From: Mycobacterium sp.
Lineage (GTDB): Bacteria > Actinomycetota > Actinomycetes > Mycobacteriales > Mycobacteriaceae
Reading direction: 5' to 3'
DNA length: 64,000 bases
Assembly (NCBI GenBank): GCA_025963385.1
Contig: JAOPUT010000299.1
Coordinates: 1 to 64,000, forward strand
Shown: piece after piece, positions 30,401 to 43,356 of the stretch
How the letters are laid out: every line of letters begins with the position of its first letter
Position numbering within the stretch: the stretch's first letter is position 1
Made by a program: the position numbers and the translations under genes
The notes under the pieces: generated by a model
Databases searched by the model: none
The model's input: only the letters and a program-made list of their open reading frames with translations
What the model was told of the DNA's origin: nothing

Positions 30401-33400
30401 GTGCCCTCGAACAGCGCAGCCACGTTCCGGTGGGTGACGGCAACGCCCTTGGGAACGCCGGTCGAGCCGGAGGTGTAGATGACGTAGGCGGCATTGTCGG
30501 CGGTGAGATCGCCTGGGGCGAGGCCACCCTCGGGTCGAGAGCGCACGGCATCGGCCAGGGTGATGGTCGGCGTCGCGACGGGCGATATGTCGGACGGCAG
30601 CCGGTCGGCCCGGTCGACGAGCGCGCAGACCGGGGCCGAGTCGGTGACGATGTGCTGCAGGCGCGCCACCGGCGAGTCGATGTCCAGCGGGACGTACGTT
30701 CCGCCTGCCTTGATCACGGCGAGTAGCCCGACGACGAGGTCCACCGATCGGGGTAGCGCCACGGCCACCCTGGATTCGGGCCGCACACCGAGGTCGATCA
30801 GGGCGGCGGCGACTGCCGTTGTGCGCTCGTCGAGTTCGGCGTACGTCAGGCGGTCGGACCCGCACGTGACGGCGACGTCGTCGGCGTGCGCGCGTACCGC
30901 CGCGGTGAACGACTCGACGAGGGTACGGTCCGGACCGCGGCGCGTCCCGGCGCAGGCAGTGAGTTCACGCTCGTCCGCCGTCCGCAGATCGATGGCACCG
31001 ACGGGACCGTCGGGTTGCTCGGCGAACGACGTCAGGATGCGTTCGACGCGTTCACCGAGTCGCGCGGCCTGCGCGGCGGTGACCTTGCCTGCGTCGTATT
31101 TGATCTCGATGGTCAGCCGGTCGTCGAGGTAGGCCACGAACGACACCGGGTAGTGCGGCGCATCCGTTCCCGTGAACCCGCGGAACGACACGGCGCGCGG
31201 ACCGTCCTGGTCGCCGGTCTCCACGGTCGGGAAGTTCTCGACGACCACCATGGTGTCGAAGAAGTCGCGGACACCGGCGAGTCGCGCCAACTCGGTCAGG
31301 CCCAGATGCTGCGCGTCCAGGACGGCGCTCTGCCGCTCCTGAAGGTCGGCGAACGCGGCCGCGATAGTCGTCCGGTGTTCCCATGACATCGGGACGGGAA
31401 TGGTGTTGATCAACAGACCGACGATCGATTCGGTGCCGGGCAGTTCGCCGCCGCGCCCGGAGACCGTGGAGCCGAACACGACGCGCGTCCGGTCGAGCAG
31501 TCTGCCGAGAAGCAGGCCCCATGCGCCGTGCAGCGCCGTGCTCAGCGTGACACCGCGCTCGCGGGCCGTCCCGACCAACGCCGCGGTGGCCTCCGGCGAG
31601 AGCCGTCGCACGGAACTGCGGTGTTCGCCAACGCTCTTCGCGTCCTCACCCGAATCCGTGGCGGGGAACAGCGTGGTGGGCTCGACTCCGGCCAGCGCCG
31701 TCGACCACGCGTCACGGGCCGACAGCTGATCGCCGCCGAGGACGGCCTCCACGTGATCGCGCAACGTGACCGTCACCGGGCCGGGGCCGGTGGCGATTTC
31801 GAGTGCCGCGTCGTAGTGCGCGACCACGTCACCGAAGATCACCGGATACGACCATCCGTCCGCGACGATGTGGTGCATCGTCTGGACGAGCCGGTGATCG
31901 TCCGCGGTCAACGACACCAGCAGGTAGCGCACCAGCGGTGCCTGCGCGAGGTCAAACGGACGTGAAAGCTGTTCGTGGGAGAGCTCTTCTAGCCTCCGTC
32001 GGGATTGCGCGGGTTCCCACGAGCTCAGGTCGAGGGTGTCGAACTCGACGGGCACGTCGGCCCAGATGACCTGGGCGATGCGACCATCCCGCAGCTCGCG
32101 GAAACTGGCGCGCAGCGCCTGGTGCCGCTGCACCACGGCGATCACACTCGCACGTAGGGTCGCGGCGTCGACCGTGCCTGAGAGTTCGGCGATCTGCTGC
32201 ACATGGTAGGTGTCGGTGTAATCGTCGAGCCCTTCACCGAACGCGCCGTGGAAGTACATGCCCTGTTGCAGGGGCAGCAGAGGCAGGACGTCGTCGACGC
32301 GGCCGGTGTGCTCCCACCCGTCGAGATCCGCCTGGGTGACGTCGACGAGCGGAAAGTCCGACGGAGTGTGGCCTTCCAGCGCGTCGCATCGGGTCAGCGC
32401 TGTCAAGGCCTCGGACCACAGCCCGGACAGGGCCTCGACGTCGGCGGAGTCCAGCAGCCCGCCGGGCCAGGCCAGCGTGATCGACAGGACGGTGCCCGTC
32501 GGACCGTCCTCGGCGAGCGCGTTGATCTCCAGTGCCGATGCGGGATTGGTGGGGTCGACCCCTTCCCGGAGAGCGCCGATCTGGGCCACCGGCTCCCAGT
32601 CCCGCCCACTTCCACCCGCGAAGCGGCCGAGGTAGTTGAACAGGATCTGCGGCGCCGCACCGCGCAGCGGTCGCGACTCGGCCACGTGCCGCAGCACCCC
32701 GTAGCCGAGCCCACGGCTCGGCACGGCGCGCAGTTGTTCCTTCACGGACTTCGCGGCCGACGCAAGCGCTGGTCCGGCGGCAAGCACGTCGGCCCAGTCC
32801 AGCCTGCCCGGGTCGAGTCGGGCCGGGTAGATCGCGGTGAACCAGCCGACCGTGCGGGACAGGTCGAGGTTCCCAGGCAACAGATCGGCCTCGCGGCCAT
32901 GCCCCTCCAGGTTCACGATCGCGGCGGTGCCCTCGGCGCTGCCCCGCCCGGCCCGCCACTGCGCCAGGGCCAGCGCGAGCGCCGTGAGCAGGACGTCGTT
33001 GACGCCGCCGTAGATGGCCGCGGGGACCGAGGACAACAGCGCCGAACTCACGTCACCGGACAGCGAGAACGTCTGACTGCGAACGGTGCTCGCCACGTCG
33101 ACGGCCGGGTCGATGGGCCGACGGCCGAGGTCGGGATCGGGGGTAGACAGAATCTGGTTCCAGTATTCGATTTCGGTGTCGAACCGCGCGGCGGCGATGG
33201 TGTCCGACCACGTCCGGAACGAGGTGGGGACGGCGTCGAGCTTCGGCGGCTCCTGCGCGTCGAGAAGGCCTCGCACCTCGGCCCACGCCCTGGCGAGGTC
33301 GTCGGTCAGGATGCGCCAGGACACGCCGTCGATCACCAGGTGGTGGATCACCAGCAGCAATTGGCCTGCGGCCGACGGATTGTCGTACCAGACGGCGCGA

Positions 33401-36400
33401 ACCATGACACCGTCCTCCGGTGCCAGTTGCGCCGCCGCGGCGGCAGTGACGTCGCCGACGTCGGATGGCGAGAGGGCGCCGGTCCTCGTGGTCAGCACGG
33501 TCGTGGCGGCGGCAGCCGCGGCGGGCACCGAGAGGGTCCATCCAGTGAGCCGGGCGCTCAGCATGCCGTGCGCGTCGAGCACCGACTGCAGGACGAGTTC
33601 CATTTCACGACGCGTGATTTCGGCCGGGGTCGCCAGCACCATCGACTGGTAGAAGTTGGCGAGCGGGGTCTGCGCCCCTGCGGTCTCGGCCAGCATCGGC
33701 GTCGGCGCGATGACGCCGACGCCGCTGTCGGGTTCGACGTCAACAGTGGCCTGGGGCGCAGTGCCGGTCGCGGCCGCAAGGGCCGCGACGGTCCGCCGTC
33801 GGAACACGTCACGCGGCGTGATGTGCAGGCCAGACTTGCGCGCCTTCCCCGACACGGCGATGGAGGAGATGCTGTCTCCACCGAGGGTGAAGAAGTCGTC
33901 GTCGATGCCGACGTGCGGCAGGCCGAGTACGTCGCCGAAGATGCCGGCCAGCAACACTTCTCGAGCATCGCGAGGGTCGCGTGACTCGCCCGCGGCGGGC
34001 ACCACCGGCTCCGGGAGGGCACGGACGTCGAGCTTCCCGTTGACCGTCAGCGGAATCTCGTCGACGACGCCGTACAGGGCGGGCACCATGTAGTCGGGCA
34101 GCGTCCGCGCCAGCGCGGCGCGCAGTTCGGCTGCGAACGCGGCCGGATCGTCGACGCGGCTCTCGGGCAGCACGTAGGCGACCAGTTGCTTCACCGACGT
34201 GGCAGGCCCGGGCCGTGCGATGGTGACGGCCTGCCGGACGTCGGGTAGTCCCGTCAGTGCCGCCGCCACCTCACCGAGTTCGACTCGGTAGCCGCGGATC
34301 TTGACCTGGTCGTCGCTGCGGCCGAAGAAGTCCAACGTGCCGCTCGAGTCGTTCCTGCGGGCGACCAGATCGCCCGTCCGGTACATGCGTCCGCCCGACG
34401 TGAACGGATCGGCGAGGAACCGGTCGGACGTCAGTCCCGGCCGCTCCAGGTAACCGCGCGCCAGCCCGGTCCCCGCGATGTAGAGCTCGCCGACCACACC
34501 GTCACCGACGGGCCGCAGCCACGAATCCAGCACGTAGGCGCGGGTATTCCAGATCGGGTGACCGATCGCCGGGGTGGTGCTGTCGTCGGTTCCGGCCCCC
34601 AGGGTGTTGATCGTGTACTCGGTGGGGCCGTACAGGTTGTAGCCGGTGCCGTCGGGCAGCTCGCGCAGGCGTCGCCACACCTCGTCGGAGACCGCCTCAC
34701 CGCCGAGCAGGACCAGCGTCGGCGCGTGACCGCCTGCGTCCAGCAGGCCCTGTTCGAACAGGTGGTGTGCATAGCTCGGGGTGACGTTGATGACGTCGAT
34801 GTGATGCGCCCGGCAGTACGACACCAACGCGGTGGCGTCCCTGCGCAATTCCTCGTCGCAGACGTGCACTTCGTGCCCCTCGACGAGCCACAGCAGCTCC
34901 TCCCACGACATGTCGAACGAGAACGACACGGTGTGCGCCACCCGCAGCCGCCTTCCGCCCGCCTTGGCGATCGCCGGTTCGAAGATCGCGGCGCGGTGAT
35001 TGAGTTGCATGTTGGTCAGCCCGCGATACGGCGTCACCACGCCCTTCGGGCGGCCGGTGGAACCGGACGTGAAGATGACGTACGCCGGGAACTCCAGTCG
35101 GTCGGGCCCGCCGCTCCTGGCGAAGTCGCCGAGTTCGTCGTCGGACAGAGCCTCAGCCGCTGTCCGCGAGAGATTTTCGATCACGGCGGGGTCGTCCAGC
35201 CAGACGACGTCGCGACCGGCTCGCAGCTGGTGGTCCGCCAGTTCGGCACTGGCGGCGTGGCACACCAGCAGCACCGGCCGGGCGTCGTCCACCATGCCGG
35301 TCAGTCTCGCCAGCGGGTAGTCGCGTTCCAGTGGTAGATACGCGGCGCCCGTGCGGAGCACCGCGAACAGCGCCACCACCATGTCGATCGAACGGGGTAG
35401 TGCCAGTGCGACCACCCGTTCAGGGCCTGCGCCCCTGGCCAGTAGCTCGCGTGCGAGTCGATTGATGCGACCGTCGAGCTCGGCGTACGTCAGCCGGGTG
35501 GCGCCGAACACCAGCGCCGTGTCGTCGGGGCATGCGCGGGCGCGGTCGCCGAGGAGGTCTGCGATGGTGTCGTCGCCGATGTCGTGCTCGGCGGCACGCC
35601 ACTGCCGGGTGAGTGCCACGCGTTCGGCGTCGAGGGTGAGGTCCAGGTCGCCGACCGGGGTATCCGGCTGTGCCAGTACCGATTCCACCGCGAGGCAGAA
35701 CCGCTGCACCATCGCGGCCGCTGCGGCACCGTCCACGACGTCTGGCCGGTACTCCAGCTTGATCGCCAGCTTCTCGCCGGGCGTCAGCACCCAGGTGAGC
35801 GGGTAGTGCGTGGTGTCGACGAAGTCCACACCGACGATGCCGTGTTCGCGCTCGAACTCGGTGAAGGTGTCGTCGTCGAGGAAGTTCTGCAGGACGTACA
35901 GCGCGTCGAACAACGGCTGGTACCCGGCACTGCGGGTGATGTCTCCGAGCCCGACGTAGTCGTGCGCCATCAGGTTCAGCCGGAAGTCCTCGACACGACT
36001 GAGAAGTTCGGTCACCGTCAGCTGGGGCGCTGCCTCGACGCGGGCAGGCACGGTGTTGAGGAACTGGCCGATCACGTTCTCGATGCCGGGGAGTTCCGGT
36101 GGTCGGCCCGCCACGGTGGTGCCGAAGACGACGTCGGTGTTTCCGGTCTCGTAGCCGAGTACCAGGCCGAGTGCCGTCGTGAGGACGGTGTTGGCGGTGG
36201 TCCGCTCGACGCGCGTGTGCTCGTTGAGCCGCGCCGTCGTCTCTGGCGACAGTTCGCCGTAGACCCGCTCGGGGAGCCCGGGCTCACGGCCCACCGCGTC
36301 CGGGGCCACCAGGGTCGCCTCGGGAAGACCTGCCAACGCGTCGGCCCAGGCCCGTGTCGACTCGGCGTGATCCCGGCCGTCCACCCACCTCAGGTAGTCG

Positions 36401-39400
36401 ACGTAGCCGGTCTGTGCGGCAGGCAGTGCGCCCCTGATACCGCCGGAGCTGTACAGCGCGAACAACTCTCGCAGGACGAGCTCCCTCGACCAGCCGTCCC
36501 AGAGCAGGAAGTGACAGGTCAGCAGCAGCCGGTCGCCCCTCTCGGGCAGTCGGATCACCGTGAGCCGGACCAAGGGCGGCATGCGCAGATCGAAGGGCCG
36601 CTCACCGTCTTCGCGCATCACGTCGGCAAGTCGCGTGGCGGCGGCCTCGGCCGTCAGGTCGGCCAGATCGACGACGGTGACGACGGCAGGAACGAATCGC
36701 CCGACGTACTGGACGGGTCGGGTGAGGTCCTCGCTGGTGAAACCGGTGCGGAGGTTGTCGTGCCGCGACAGCAGCGCACCGAATGCGGTGCGCATCGCAT
36801 CGACGTCGAGATGACGGTCGAAGTCGAACACGTTCTGCGCCAGATAGGTGTTGACGTCGTCGGTGTAGGTCGACTGGTAGTAGACGCCCGCCTGCAGCGG
36901 CGACAGCGGCCAGACGTCCTGGACCTCGACCGGGCACGCGGCGACGAGTCGCGTCAGATCGTCACCGGACAGACCGTGCCACGCCGGTGTCACGTCGACG
37001 GCCTTGGCCGGAACATGCTCCGTCAGTGCACCTTCCAGTGCCCGTGGGGTGCGCAGCTGGAACAACTCGCGGGTCTGCAGCGACACGCCGGACCCGGCGA
37101 GCCGGTTGACCACTCGCAGCGCGAGCAGGCTGTCGCCCCCGAGGGCGAAGAAGTCGTCGTCGATTCCGATCCCCGAGTCGAGGCCGAGGACCGCCTCGAA
37201 CGTGCGGCAGACCAGGGCCTCGCGATCGGTGCGTGCCGACGTCTTCGATAAGGAGAGCACCGGTTCCGGGAGTGCGCCACGGTCTCGTTTCCCGTTGGGC
37301 AGCAATGGGATTTCGGCGAGGATCGTGACCGTCGCGGGAACCAGGTGTGCCGGCAGGCGGTCGGCGAGAGCGGCGCGCACCGCGGCAGGGTCGAGTTCCG
37401 TCGCATCTCTGGCGACTACGTACGAGTCCAGCCGCGCGGCACCCTGAGCACCGTGGTGAACTGTGACGACTGCCTCGGTCACGCCGGGATGATCCGCTAG
37501 TGCGGTCTCGATCTCACCGAGCTCGACCCGGAATCCGTTGATCTTGATTTGGTCGTCGGCACGCCCCACGAACTCGACCGTCCAGTCCGATGTCCAGCGC
37601 GCGAGATCCCCGGTCCGGTAGAGCCTTTCACCATGCGGTCCGGACGGGTCGGCGACGAATCGTGCCGCGGTGGCGCCAGCCTGCCCCAGATAACCGCGGG
37701 CGAGTTGGACGCCACCGACGTAGATCTCACCGATCGCACCGGGCGGTACCGGTTGCAGGTCGGTGCCGAGCAGTTGGATGCGGGTGCCCGGTACGGGGTG
37801 GCCCAGGGACACCCGGCCGGATGCGTCGACGGGCCCGGCCAGGACGTCGCCCGCGATCTCCGACGAACCGTACGAGTTCACGATCTGGGCATCGGGCGAC
37901 ACCCGGTGCAGCGCGGCGACGGTGGCGGCGTCGAGGGGTTCACCGCTGCAGATCCAACGCCGGATCGAGCCGAGGTGCATCGGCGCTGCCTCGGCCATCG
38001 CCGCAGCAAGGCTAGGCACGACGAGCAGTTGTGCGGCCGATACGTCACCACTCAGAGCACCGAGGGCAGCTCCGTCGCGCGCGGTGTCCTCGTCGGCGAT
38101 CACCGCGGTGGCACCCGCGACGAGCGCGCCGAGGAGTTCGGTGGTTCCATCGATGAAGCTCATCGAACTCTTCACGACCCTGACGTCATCACCGTCGTGC
38201 GACCACTCCCGCGCCGCCCACTGCAGCCGGTTCGCCAGGGCGCCATGGGTTCCGACGGTTCCCTTCGGCGTGCCGGTGCTGCCGGACGTGTACACGACCA
38301 AGGCGGCGTCGTCCGGTCCGACGAGGTCATCCTGTCGAGGGCGCCACGGTTCGGTGCCGGAACCGACGTGCACCGTTGGGATGGCGTGCGGTGGCAGCGG
38401 CTGGTCGTCGGTGACGATCACGCGCGGCTGGGCGTCGTCCAACACGAGGGTGATGCGGGCAGCCGGATACCGGGGGTCCACGGGCAGGTAGGCCGCACCC
38501 GACCGCAGGACTGCGAGCAGGGCGACCGCCATGTCGGTGGTGCGCCCGGTGGCAACGGCCACCACGTCACCTCGCCGCACGCCGGCATCGACGAGTGCAC
38601 CCGCCAGCCTCGCCGCGCTGTCGTCGAGTTCACGGTACGTCAGTCGAGTGCCGCCGCCGACGAGGGCCACGGCGGTCGGAGTGGCTTCGATCCGCTGGTC
38701 GAGGAGTTCGACCACGGTCCCGTACCAGCCGGGTGCGGCCGTTCCGGCCTCGGTCAGGAGGCCCTGCTCCTCGGGCGCGAGTACTTCGAGCTCCCCGCAA
38801 CGTGTTTCACTGTCCGCGACGATCGTCGTGAGGATCCGCTCGTACAGCGAGAGGATCCGTTCGGCCGTCGCGGTGTCGCACGCCGCCTGGTCGTGTGTGA
38901 TGGCGGCGCTGAACGGAGCGGTCGGTTTCACCAGCAGCGTGACGGGATAGTGCGGTGCCTCCACGACGTCCATCGACTCGACCTGGATCGTGCTTGCGGG
39001 ATCGCTCGCCGCGGGCTGGTTCTCGATGACCAGGAGGGTGTCGAAGAGTTCGGGTGCGCCCACGGCGTGTTGGATGTCGGCGAGTGCCACGTGATGATGT
39101 TCGAAGAGCGTCGACTGCGCCTCCGCGAACCGCCGCACGATCGATTCGATCGGCTCATCGGGGCTCCAGCGGATGCGGGCCGGGATCGTGTTGATCAGCA
39201 GGCCGACCATGTCGCCGATTCCCGCGACGTCGATGCCGCGGCCCGACACCGTGGAACCGAAGACGACGTCGGTCCGTCCCGTCAGTCGACCGACCGCGAT
39301 GCCCCATGCCGCGCCGAGGACCGCGCCGGTGGTGACTCCCCGCCGACCCGACCACTCCACGAGTCCGGCAGCGACGTCAGCGGGCAGTTCGGCGGCGGCC

Positions 39401-42400
39401 CTGCCGAAGTCAACGCGACCGGATCGGCTCGGGGACAGGGCATCCGCCAGCCGGGTGGGCTCGTCGACGCCGTCCAACTCCGCTCGCCATGCCTCGATGG
39501 ACGTCTCGACGGGCGCGTCGGCGAGCCACTCCAGATAGTCGCGGTATCGCGCCGGAGCGGGCAGTGCCGCGCCGGGATCGTCGTGCAGTGTGGCGAGTTC
39601 CCGCAGGACGATCGGGACCGACCAGCCGTCGGCGATGATGTGGTGCACCGTCTGGATCAGCACGTGCCGGTCGGTCTCGAGGCGCACCAGCGCATACCGC
39701 ATCAGGGGTGGCTCGGCCAGATCGAATGGTCGGCTGCGCTGCTCCTCGGCAATGACGTCGACGCGCCGAACTGCGATCTGGGCGTCCGTCCCGCTGGCGT
39801 CCTCGTAGAGCCACGGCACCTCGACGCCACGGCCGATCACCGAGACGATGCTGCCGTCGCCGATGGCGCGGAAGGCGGCCCCGAGGTGGCGGTGGCGAAG
39901 GAGGACAGCATTGGCCGCCGAGCGGAGTCGGTCGGGGTCCAGCGGTCCGAACAGTTCGACGAGCTGTTGCACCACATAGGGATCGACGTCGGAGTACGTC
40001 GAATGGAAGTAGATCCCGGCCTGCAGCGGCGACGGGGGCAACACGTCGGCGGCCCCGGCGAGGTCACGATCGAGGTCTGCCTGCTCGAGGGTGACGAGGG
40101 GGAAGTCCGACGGTGTCGGGCCGCTGACGGCCTCGCTGGTCGCGATGGCGGCCAGAGCGCGGCGCCACAGATCGGCGAGCCTGCGGACCGCGTCGTGGTC
40201 CAGCACTCCGGACGGCCAGCTGAAGGTGGCCTCCAGCCGCGCCGTCCCCGCCGACTCGACGGTGATGGCGTTGACCTCGACGGCCCGGGGAAGGGGCATC
40301 CGGGGATCGCGGTCCTCGGCGACTGCGGCGTCGGCGAGGGTCCATGGCTCGCTGCTCGAACCGGAGAACCGGCCGAGGTAGTTGAACAGGACCTGCGGCT
40401 CGACCGCGATGCCGGGGCGCGCGCCAGCTGAAAGGTATCGCAGGGCACCATAACTCAGCCCGTTTCGCGGTATCGACCGCAGCTGCTCCTTGACCGCCTT
40501 GACGGCGGCGCCGAGTTCGTGGCCACCGTCCATCACCTCCTCCCATGCGGCGCCGGGGTCGACGCGGACCGGGTACAGCGTCGTGAACCAGCCGACGGTG
40601 CGCGACAGGTGCAGACGTTCGCCTACCGCACCGAGGTGCTGGGCCTCACGGCCGTGCCCCTCGAGTTCGAGTAGGCAGCCCGAGTGACCGTCTCCCCGCC
40701 ACTTCGCCAGGGCCAGCGCCAGTCCCGCGACCAGGACGTCGTTCACCCCGCCACGGATGGCAGCGGGCACCGGGCCGAGCAGGCGGGCCGTGAGGTGTTC
40801 GTCGAGGCGCACGACGAGCCTCGCCTCGGTCGCGACGACGTCGATCGCCGGATCCAGTGGCCGGCTTCCCAACGGCGTGTCCCGATCGGCGCCGACGACG
40901 CCCGACCAGTAGTCCTCGTCCGCCGCGAACTCGCCCCGGCGAGTGGCAGAACGCAACTCGTCGGACCACTGTCGGAAGGCGCAGTCCGCCTTGGCAAGTG
41001 ATACCGGGCGTCCCTCCTGGACGTCGGACCACGCCGACTGGAGGTCCTCGGCCAACAGCCGAAGTGACACCCCGTCGACGACCACGTGGTGCACCACCAG
41101 CAGCAGTCGGCCAGCCCGACCTGGTCCCGCATCCAGCCAGACCGCGTCGAACATCCGGCCTGCGCGAGGGTCGAGCCGGTCCACTGCCCGGGATCGCTCG
41201 ACGACGGTGACGTCATCCATGTCGTCGCCATCGACGGTCACCCGGCTCAGTACCGAACGGGCGCTGACCGAGCCAACCGCGGGCACGGTCAACCCCGCGG
41301 GATCGGAGTCGCTGATTCGGGCCCGGAGCATGTCGTGGCAGTCGAGCAGTGCGTCGATCATCACCGACAGCGGCGCCATCGCCAGGTCGGCGGGAGTGTG
41401 CAGCGTGACGGACTGGAAGAAGCCATCCAGTCCACTGTCGCCACCGTCGATTCCGTTGAGCCACGCGAGGATCGGGGTGGCCGCAACCTCTCCGGTCGGG
41501 TCGACGGCCACGGTGTCCGCCGCGTACGTCTCGGTGTCCTCCGCCACGCGGGCCAACGCGGCGGGGGTGCGCATGGTGAAGACGTCACGCGGGCGCAGTC
41601 GCATTCCCAGCTTGCGGGCGCGGGTGATCAGTCCCATCGCCACGATGCTGTCGCCGCCGAGCGAGAAGAAGTCGCCGTCGGCCCCGACCCGCGCGACGCC
41701 GAGCAACTCGGCGAAGATCTCGCAGATCGATTGCACCCGGGGGTCGGTCGGCACCGGCGCGTCCGGCACGTCCGCCGTCGGCGGGGCGGGCAGCGCCCGC
41801 CGGTCGAGCTTGCCGTTCGCGGTGACCGGAAACTCGTCGAGCACCAGAATCACGCTCGGCACCATGTGTTCTGGCAGTTTGGCTGCGCACCAGGCCAGCA
41901 GTTCGCCTTGGTCGAGGTCGGCGTTGGAGACCACGTAGCCGGTCAGTTGCACGCCACCGGAGGGTCCGTGACGGAGCACGACCGCGGAGTGGCGGACCGT
42001 CGGATGGGCCGCCAGCGCGACCTCGATCTCTTCGAGTTCCACGCGCATCCCGCGGATCTTGACCTGGTTGTCGGCGCGGCCCAGGAATTCGAGCACCCCG
42101 TCGGTGGTCCATCTCGCGAGATCGCCGGTGCGGTACATCCGCGATCCGTCGTCGTCGAACGGGTTGGCGACGAAGCGCGATCCCGTCAGCCCGGGGGCGT
42201 GGATGTAGCCGCGCCCCAACAGGAATCCCGCCGCGTAGAGTTCGCCGCCGACACCGACGGGCACCGGACCGAGGTCATCGTCGAGCACGTAGAGCTGGGT
42301 GTGCGGGTTCGGCCGCCCGATCGACGTCTCGATCCGCTCGGCGCTGTCGCGGTAGACGACGTGCGAGACGCCGATCGTCGCCTCCGCGGGGCCGTAGCCG

Positions 42401-43356
42401 TGATACAGCGTGGTGCTCAGCTGTGCACGGAACCGCTCGAACAGCGCGGGCGTCAGGACCTCGCCGCCGCACCACACGTGTTTGAGCCCTGCCAGCAGGG
42501 TGGTGCCCTCCGAGAGATCCAGGAGCACGTCGAGCATCGACGACACCAGGTACACGAAGGTGACCTTCTCGGTGGCGATCAGGTCGAGCAGGTACTGCGG
42601 ATCGCGCTCTCCACCCGCGTCGGCCACCACCACGTAGCCGCCCGAGACCAGCGGAAGCAGGATCTCGTTGATCGAGATGTCGAAGGACAGTGGCGCCTTG
42701 AACAGGGAGGCGTCCCCGAGGCCGAAGCCCAGGATGTCGGCGACCTGCCAGTTGAGGCGTTCACATATCGCCTCGTGCCGGATCATCGCTCCCTTGGGCT
42801 TGCCGGTCGATCCCGAGGTGAAGATGACGTACGCCAACTGGCTGCCGTCGATGTCGGCCTGCGGCGCGTTCGCGGGCAGATCGCCGAGTGTCCATGCGGC
42901 GAGGGACAGTTCGATGGGGTTGGGGTCGCCGGACCGGGCCGAACCGGGCGAGGCGATCACCGCGGTGGCCCTGGTGTCGGCGAGCACCTGGCGGCGGCGC
43001 TCGTCCGGCCACTGCGGGTCGACCGGCACGAAGGCCCCACCCGCGGCGAGGATGGCGACGATGGCGACCACCATCTCGGCCGACCGCGGCAACGCGATCG
43101 CGACCATCTCTTCGTGGCGGACCCCGTGGCCGCGAAGATGATGCGCGAGTTGATTCGCCAGGGTCGCTAGCTCGCGGTACGTCAGCCGGGTCTCCCCCGC
43201 CACCACCGCCAGCGCGTCGGGAGTCAGCAGGACCTGCCTGCCGAACGCCTCGGGGATCGTCGTCGTCGATGCAGGCCAACCCTCGTTGTTCCACTGCCGC
43301 AACAGGTTCAGCCGGTCACCGGGGGTCAGGCCGTCGTCGATCTCGGTCGTCGTCAC
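20593..43356 (-). CDS. Giant six-module siderophore NRPS (exochelin synthetase-like, equivalent to fused FxbB+FxbC)
   Basis: Read from translation: A-T-E / C-A-T / C-A-T-E / C-A-T-E / C-A-T / C-A-T-TE; start moved to GTG 43356 forming GTGA overlap with exporter stop. Confidence 0.92.
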   Translation of the reverse strand: MTTTEIDDGLTPGDRLNLLRQWNNEGWPASTTTIPEAFGRQVLLTPDALAVVAGETRLTYRELATLANQLAHHLRGHGVRHEEMVAIALPRSAEMVVAIVAILAAGGAFVPVDPQWPDERRRQVLADTRATAVIASPGSARSGDPNPIELSLAAWTLGDLPANAPQADIDGSQLAYVIFTSGSTGKPKGAMIRHEAICERLNWQVADILGFGLGDASLFKAPLSFDISINEILLPLVSGGYVVVADAGGERDPQYLLDLIATEKVTFVYLVSSMLDVLLDLSEGTTLLAGLKHVWCGGEVLTPALFERFRAQLSTTLYHGYGPAEATIGVSHVVYRDSAERIETSIGRPNPHTQLYVLDDDLGPVPVGVGGELYAAGFLLGRGYIHAPGLTGSRFVANPFDDDGSRMYRTGDLARWTTDGVLEFLGRADNQVKIRGMRVELEEIEVALAAHPTVRHSAVVLRHGPSGGVQLTGYVVSNADLDQGELLAWCAAKLPEHMVPSVILVLDEFPVTANGKLDRRALPAPPTADVPDAPVPTDPRVQSICEIFAELLGVARVGADGDFFSLGGDSIVAMGLITRARKLGMRLRPRDVFTMRTPAALARVAEDTETYAADTVAVDPTGEVAATPILAWLNGIDGGDSGLDGFFQSVTLHTPADLAMAPLSVMIDALLDCHDMLRARISDSDPAGLTVPAVGSVSARSVLSRVTVDGDDMDDVTVVERSRAVDRLDPRAGRMFDAVWLDAGPGRAGRLLLVVHHVVVDGVSLRLLAEDLQSAWSDVQEGRPVSLAKADCAFRQWSDELRSATRRGEFAADEDYWSGVVGADRDTPLGSRPLDPAIDVVATEARLVVRLDEHLTARLLGPVPAAIRGGVNDVLVAGLALALAKWRGDGHSGCLLELEGHGREAQHLGAVGERLHLSRTVGWFTTLYPVRVDPGAAWEEVMDGGHELGAAVKAVKEQLRSIPRNGLSYGALRYLSAGARPGIAVEPQVLFNYLGRFSGSSSEPWTLADAAVAEDRDPRMPLPRAVEVNAITVESAGTARLEATFSWPSGVLDHDAVRRLADLWRRALAAIATSEAVSGPTPSDFPLVTLEQADLDRDLAGAADVLPPSPLQAGIYFHSTYSDVDPYVVQQLVELFGPLDPDRLRSAANAVLLRHRHLGAAFRAIGDGSIVSVIGRGVEVPWLYEDASGTDAQIAVRRVDVIAEEQRSRPFDLAEPPLMRYALVRLETDRHVLIQTVHHIIADGWSVPIVLRELATLHDDPGAALPAPARYRDYLEWLADAPVETSIEAWRAELDGVDEPTRLADALSPSRSGRVDFGRAAAELPADVAAGLVEWSGRRGVTTGAVLGAAWGIAVGRLTGRTDVVFGSTVSGRGIDVAGIGDMVGLLINTIPARIRWSPDEPIESIVRRFAEAQSTLFEHHHVALADIQHAVGAPELFDTLLVIENQPAASDPASTIQVESMDVVEAPHYPVTLLVKPTAPFSAAITHDQAACDTATAERILSLYERILTTIVADSETRCGELEVLAPEEQGLLTEAGTAAPGWYGTVVELLDQRIEATPTAVALVGGGTRLTYRELDDSAARLAGALVDAGVRRGDVVAVATGRTTDMAVALLAVLRSGAAYLPVDPRYPAARITLVLDDAQPRVIVTDDQPLPPHAIPTVHVGSGTEPWRPRQDDLVGPDDAALVVYTSGSTGTPKGTVGTHGALANRLQWAAREWSHDGDDVRVVKSSMSFIDGTTELLGALVAGATAVIADEDTARDGAALGALSGDVSAAQLLVVPSLAAAMAEAAPMHLGSIRRWICSGEPLDAATVAALHRVSPDAQIVNSYGSSEIAGDVLAGPVDASGRVSLGHPVPGTRIQLLGTDLQPVPPGAIGEIYVGGVQLARGYLGQAGATAARFVADPSGPHGERLYRTGDLARWTSDWTVEFVGRADDQIKINGFRVELGEIETALADHPGVTEAVVTVHHGAQGAARLDSYVVARDATELDPAAVRAALADRLPAHLVPATVTILAEIPLLPNGKRDRGALPEPVLSLSKTSARTDREALVCRTFEAVLGLDSGIGIDDDFFALGGDSLLALRVVNRLAGSGVSLQTRELFQLRTPRALEGALTEHVPAKAVDVTPAWHGLSGDDLTRLVAACPVEVQDVWPLSPLQAGVYYQSTYTDDVNTYLAQNVFDFDRHLDVDAMRTAFGALLSRHDNLRTGFTSEDLTRPVQYVGRFVPAVVTVVDLADLTAEAAATRLADVMREDGERPFDLRMPPLVRLTVIRLPERGDRLLLTCHFLLWDGWSRELVLRELFALYSSGGIRGALPAAQTGYVDYLRWVDGRDHAESTRAWADALAGLPEATLVAPDAVGREPGLPERVYGELSPETTARLNEHTRVERTTANTVLTTALGLVLGYETGNTDVVFGTTVAGRPPELPGIENVIGQFLNTVPARVEAAPQLTVTELLSRVEDFRLNLMAHDYVGLGDITRSAGYQPLFDALYVLQNFLDDDTFTEFEREHGIVGVDFVDTTHYPLTWVLTPGEKLAIKLEYRPDVVDGAAAAAMVQRFCLAVESVLAQPDTPVGDLDLTLDAERVALTRQWRAAEHDIGDDTIADLLGDRARACPDDTALVFGATRLTYAELDGRINRLARELLARGAGPERVVALALPRSIDMVVALFAVLRTGAAYLPLERDYPLARLTGMVDDARPVLLVCHAASAELADHQLRAGRDVVWLDDPAVIENLSRTAAEALSDDELGDFARSGGPDRLEFPAYVIFTSGSTGRPKGVVTPYRGLTNMQLNHRAAIFEPAIAKAGGRRLRVAHTVSFSFDMSWEELLWLVEGHEVHVCDEELRRDATALVSYCRAHHIDVINVTPSYAHHLFEQGLLDAGGHAPTLVLLGGEAVSDEVWRRLRELPDGTGYNLYGPTEYTINTLGAGTDDSTTPAIGHPIWNTRAYVLDSWLRPVGDGVVGELYIAGTGLARGYLERPGLTSDRFLADPFTSGGRMYRTGDLVARRNDSSGTLDFFGRSDDQVKIRGYRVELGEVAAALTGLPDVRQAVTIARPGPATSVKQLVAYVLPESRVDDPAAFAAELRAALARTLPDYMVPALYGVVDEIPLTVNGKLDVRALPEPVVPAAGESRDPRDAREVLLAGIFGDVLGLPHVGIDDDFFTLGGDSISSIAVSGKARKSGLHITPRDVFRRRTVAALAAATGTAPQATVDVEPDSGVGVIAPTPMLAETAGAQTPLANFYQSMVLATPAEITRREMELVLQSVLDAHGMLSARLTGWTLSVPAAAAAATTVLTTRTGALSPSDVGDVTAAAAAQLAPEDGVMVRAVWYDNPSAAGQLLLVIHHLVIDGVSWRILTDDLARAWAEVRGLLDAQEPPKLDAVPTSFRTWSDTIAAARFDTEIEYWNQILSTPDPDLGRRPIDPAVDVASTVRSQTFSLSGDVSSALLSSVPAAIYGGVNDVLLTALALALAQWRAGRGSAEGTAAIVNLEGHGREADLLPGNLDLSRTVGWFTAIYPARLDPGRLDWADVLAAGPALASAAKSVKEQLRAVPSRGLGYGVLRHVAESRPLRGAAPQILFNYLGRFAGGSGRDWEPVAQIGALREGVDPTNPASALEINALAEDGPTGTVLSITLAWPGGLLDSADVEALSGLWSEALTALTRCDALEGHTPSDFPLVDVTQADLDGWEHTGRVDDVLPLLPLQQGMYFHGAFGEGLDDYTDTYHVQQIAELSGTVDAATLRASVIAVVQRHQALRASFRELRDGRIAQVIWADVPVEFDTLDLSSWEPAQSRRRLEELSHEQLSRPFDLAQAPLVRYLLVSLTADDHRLVQTMHHIVADGWSYPVIFGDVVAHYDAALEIATGPGPVTVTLRDHVEAVLGGDQLSARDAWSTALAGVEPTTLFPATDSGEDAKSVGEHRSSVRRLSPEATAALVGTARERGVTLSTALHGAWGLLLGRLLDRTRVVFGSTVSGRGGELPGTESIVGLLINTIPVPMSWEHRTTIAAAFADLQERQSAVLDAQHLGLTELARLAGVRDFFDTMVVVENFPTVETGDQDGPRAVSFRGFTGTDAPHYPVSFVAYLDDRLTIEIKYDAGKVTAAQAARLGERVERILTSFAEQPDGPVGAIDLRTADERELTACAGTRRGPDRTLVESFTAAVRAHADDVAVTCGSDRLTYAELDERTTAVAAALIDLGVRPESRVAVALPRSVDLVVGLLAVIKAGGTYVPLDIDSPVARLQHIVTDSAPVCALVDRADRLPSDISPVATPTITLADAVRSRPEGGLAPGDLTADNAAYVIYTSGSTGVPKGVAVTHRNVAALFEGTSTLFDFGPDDVWTMFHSAAFDFSVWELWGPLLHGGRLVIVEQAVARDPDRFVELLATERVTVLNQTPSAFYPLIEADRRTRSPLSLRYIIFGGEALDAGRLAAWYRDREASMPQLVNMYGITETCVHVSHRPLESADAESVIGGPIPGLQIHLLDGALQPVPIGVVGELYIAGGQVARGYVGRAGLTASRFVANPFDASGERLYRSGDTAMWTESGDLVYVGRSDQQVKVRGYRIELGEVESALAALPDVVTAAAAVRQDDTGRSRLVGYLVGRQAIDVADVRARLAERLPDYMVPSALVELDALPLTVNGKLDRAALPAPAEKPSSALEVADRGEGTTAELIAALCSEILTASVGVDDDFFTMGGDSIVAIQLVNRARRQGVRITPQQVFVCRTPAALADAAGRSVAAAAAPGDSGSDLGEVMLTPIVQRLAELGGSVDRLNQTDLLLAPVDATKDQLEAAINAVVRRHDAFGLRLHRPAPMLWSLETVAASHVSVRRVDVTTYTDDQLREAIGVESDAAAGRLDPGSGVVVAAVWFDRGRGRQGRLLVTVHHLAVDGVSWRILIDDLSEAFRQVRDGEPPVLPPVPTSIRSYARTVNESAQQAARLAEFEHWTSTLAAGGELDPDATTVDLTVGATRDHEVRLSVDETVPLLTTVPAMANADVTETLLTALHLAIGRWRHARGGVADTPLVLDLERHGRDGWGDDLDLSRTVGWFTAIAPVRLPGLGDGDLVAALKVVKERLRGVADSGLGFGQLRYCNPRTAAALGRLPTPQLLFNYLGRWAADGTDDWDSAPEVDALRAGPDPDLGTPYLLEINAICDETVDGPVLRATLTYADGEMAADSVADLADHWLAVMRELGRLVDGGSASPSLTPSDLPLVALSQAQIDDVTAAIEPAIEDIWPLSPLQEGVYFQARYARAAVYIVQNVFDFAEPVDVVALRTAYSAVMRRNPVLRSGFLADGLPHPVAAIAIDPVCEPELIDLTRTDPAQLDERVAELTAADRLRTFDLDDPPLARLTIVRTADRDRLIFSYHFLLLDGWSREQLLRELFAEYAAATRGTAADLPEPTARFTDYLRWLAERDRSASAEQWATTLADLAAPTLLVPAAVGTEPALALRLDFTLTEVQSARLVDTARDAGVTLNALIGTALAMVLAYETGSDDVVFGSTVAGRPTDLDGIDTVIGLFVNTVPTRVRLRPGRSAAETMRAVQADRLEVMDHEYLGLGDIQRAVAARGGENGALAGGGPLFDNLYVLQNFLDDDTFTDMETEYGIVGHDSIDASHYPLTWVASPGHRLWVKLEYRPDVVDRAYAQRLLDRLRHVILQISEHAEPLAAVPVLLSAEDAELVAQAEETRHELPDATVMDLLAERSVRSAEATALVCGGERIDYGLLDARVNRLAWVLRDRGIGPEHTVALAIPRSIDAVVALFAVLRAGAAYLPLELDYPDERLAVMLADAGPVCLLTTSTVTMRMGALVPESCSVIELDGRKARAEQAAARPDWDGYSPNLDEPAYVIYTSGSTGTPKGVVTPHRGLTNMHLNHREAIFAPAIAKAGGRRLRIAHTVSFSFDMSWEELLWLIEGHEVHICDEDLRRDATALVAYCHRHQIDVVNVTPSYAQLLFDQGLLAPESSPVAALAPGTSPVAALAPESSPVAALAPGGHPPVLVLLGGEAVSAAVWDRLRDSETSYGYNLYGPTEYTINTLGGGTDDSVTSTVGRPIWNTRAHVLDAWLRPVPDGVAGELYIAGAGLARGYLRQPAMSAGRFVANPFELGGRMYRTGDLVLRRADGNLDFLGRTDDQVKIRGYRVELGDIEAALVAHPRVMQAAVIARPDPTTSGSQRLIGYVVADEAADELTAELRTHLKAALPAYMVPSAIAILDRLPLTDNGKLNVRALPDVDPVGQRTAGRPPQTPAEEVLCRIFEEVLGSRDIGVDDDFFDLGGHSLLSIRLIGLVRSALGVEMSIRDVFDAPTVAGLAAHLVAQPTAESTPRPELIAAPRPERVPTSQAQERLLILERLGDTGAAYNYPLVFRLRGPLDVDALRGAVGDLVDRHESLRTVFGEHDGVPFQRILPVGTRAPMQVVDCAEADVSALTAAAARHRFDLGSEIPLRLNVLRVGPDDHVVAMTLHHIATDEWSDTPFINDLNTAYEARVAGAVPSLPELPVQYADYAVWQRRVLAGIGAHQLEFWRDALAGAPDELTLPADRARPNRPSGSGGTTTVTIPPETAAALRDLAADRQVSMLMLLHAGVATLLHRVGAGDDIVVGTPVAGRDDAALNDLIGFFVNTVVLRVDASGNPSFDELLTRVRGADLAAFAHQDLPFDRLVEELNPPRVAGRNPLFGVFIGYTRRDGQDADMFGLPTTWSEPETAAAMFDLGFTLIDEGADGGAAIMAEYADDLFDESTVVSLTQRLVSLLGRVAVDTGTAIGAVDVLLDGELDTLVKELNDTAHDVARVGLAALVTRQARRTPAATAVVFDDEELSYAELDAWSDRLAAELISGGAHPGSIVGVSLPRSVELVVALLAVAKSGAAFLPLDPDYPPDRLEYMTADARPAVVLDDESAIRATRTAPAPEAFAVVDAATRAYVLYTSGSTGRPKGVAVSHAGIANRIAWLQHAYPLTVDDRMLVKTPISFDTSVWEVFWPLSVGATLVVARPGGHRDPGYLAETIVSQRVTAVDFVPSMLELFLDDPRSVQCTSLTRVTVGGEALSTEVATRFSTNLGVPLHNLYGPTEAAVDVLGWTADGGPVALGVPGWNVRVHVLDGYLNPVPLGAPGELYLAGVQLADGYLHRYGLTSQAFVANPFEAGARMYRTGDVVRWRRDGQLEYLGRTDDQIKLRGVRIEPGEIETVLATHPSVASARVVVRADRLVAYYLPARGKDGVPADALRRHALSALPLHMVPSAYVELTAFPLTPSGKLDRRALPEPELVAAGGRPAVTPHQERLCKLFSKVLGVAVTSIDDDFFALGGHSLLLVRLAAAIRREFDLDVPVANLMVAPTVAEVAARLLEGASQLAESLAPVLALRATGTEPPLFCLHPASGLSWQFAGLKRHLPQSIPIYGLQAPLFSGGTLPDDIATLASDYADTVESVAPTGPLRLLGWSFGGSMALLVAEELTRRERDVTFVGMLDARTDVVADVEFDPAAVLAGLLREMGFPVDPGARMTTDEAVALVRSSGDAIAILDDTQIAQVIENYVAAERLTADADYGRYDGDVFFVDATTLEMDLVGVASEGWRDHVGGELRVVSLDCRHSELMDSDVLVRWGPLLAAELTD
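24420..27760 (-). other. NRPS module 5 (C-A-T); predicted L-N5-hydroxyornithine (approximate bounds)
   Basis: A code D-M-E-N-L-G-L-I-N; carrier LGGHSLLS; no E domain. Confidence 0.8.
25429..25530 (-). repeat. 30-bp tandem repeat, about 3.4 copies, inside adenylation domain 5
   Basis: aggggcgagcgcagcgacgggggaagactc x3 plus 12-nt partial; encodes ([11 protein letters not shown])n. Confidence 0.95.
27760..32345 (-). other. NRPS module 4 (C-A-T-E); predicted threonine, epimerised (approximate bounds)
   Basis: A code D-F-W-N-I-G-M-V-H. Confidence 0.82.
32345..36990 (-). other. NRPS module 3 (C-A-T-E); predicted N5-hydroxyornithine, epimerised (approximate bounds)
   Basis: A code D-M-E-N-L-G-L-I-N. 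Confidence 0.8.
36990..40080 (-). other. NRPS module 2 (C-A-T); predicted beta-alanine (approximate bounds)
   Basis: A code I-D-T-L-I-S-S-G-D; Asp235 lost and Asp236 gained, as in beta-Ala domains; no E domain. Confidence 0.78.
40080..43356 (-). other. NRPS module 1 (A-T-E); predicted N5-formyl-N5-hydroxyornithine, epimerised (approximate bounds)
   Basis: A code read by alignment [19 protein letters not shown] carrier; HHVVVDGVS epimerase. Confidence 0.8.

Noticed and set aside
28477-30726. 749-aa plus-strand ORF antisense to NRPS
   Set aside because: Shadow ORF from high GC third positions; no domain motif
37549-40431. 960-aa plus-strand ORF antisense to the NRPS
   Set aside because: Arg/Gly/Asp/Val-rich low-information translation with no recognisable motif; expected GC-rich shadow frame of a confidently assigned NRPS
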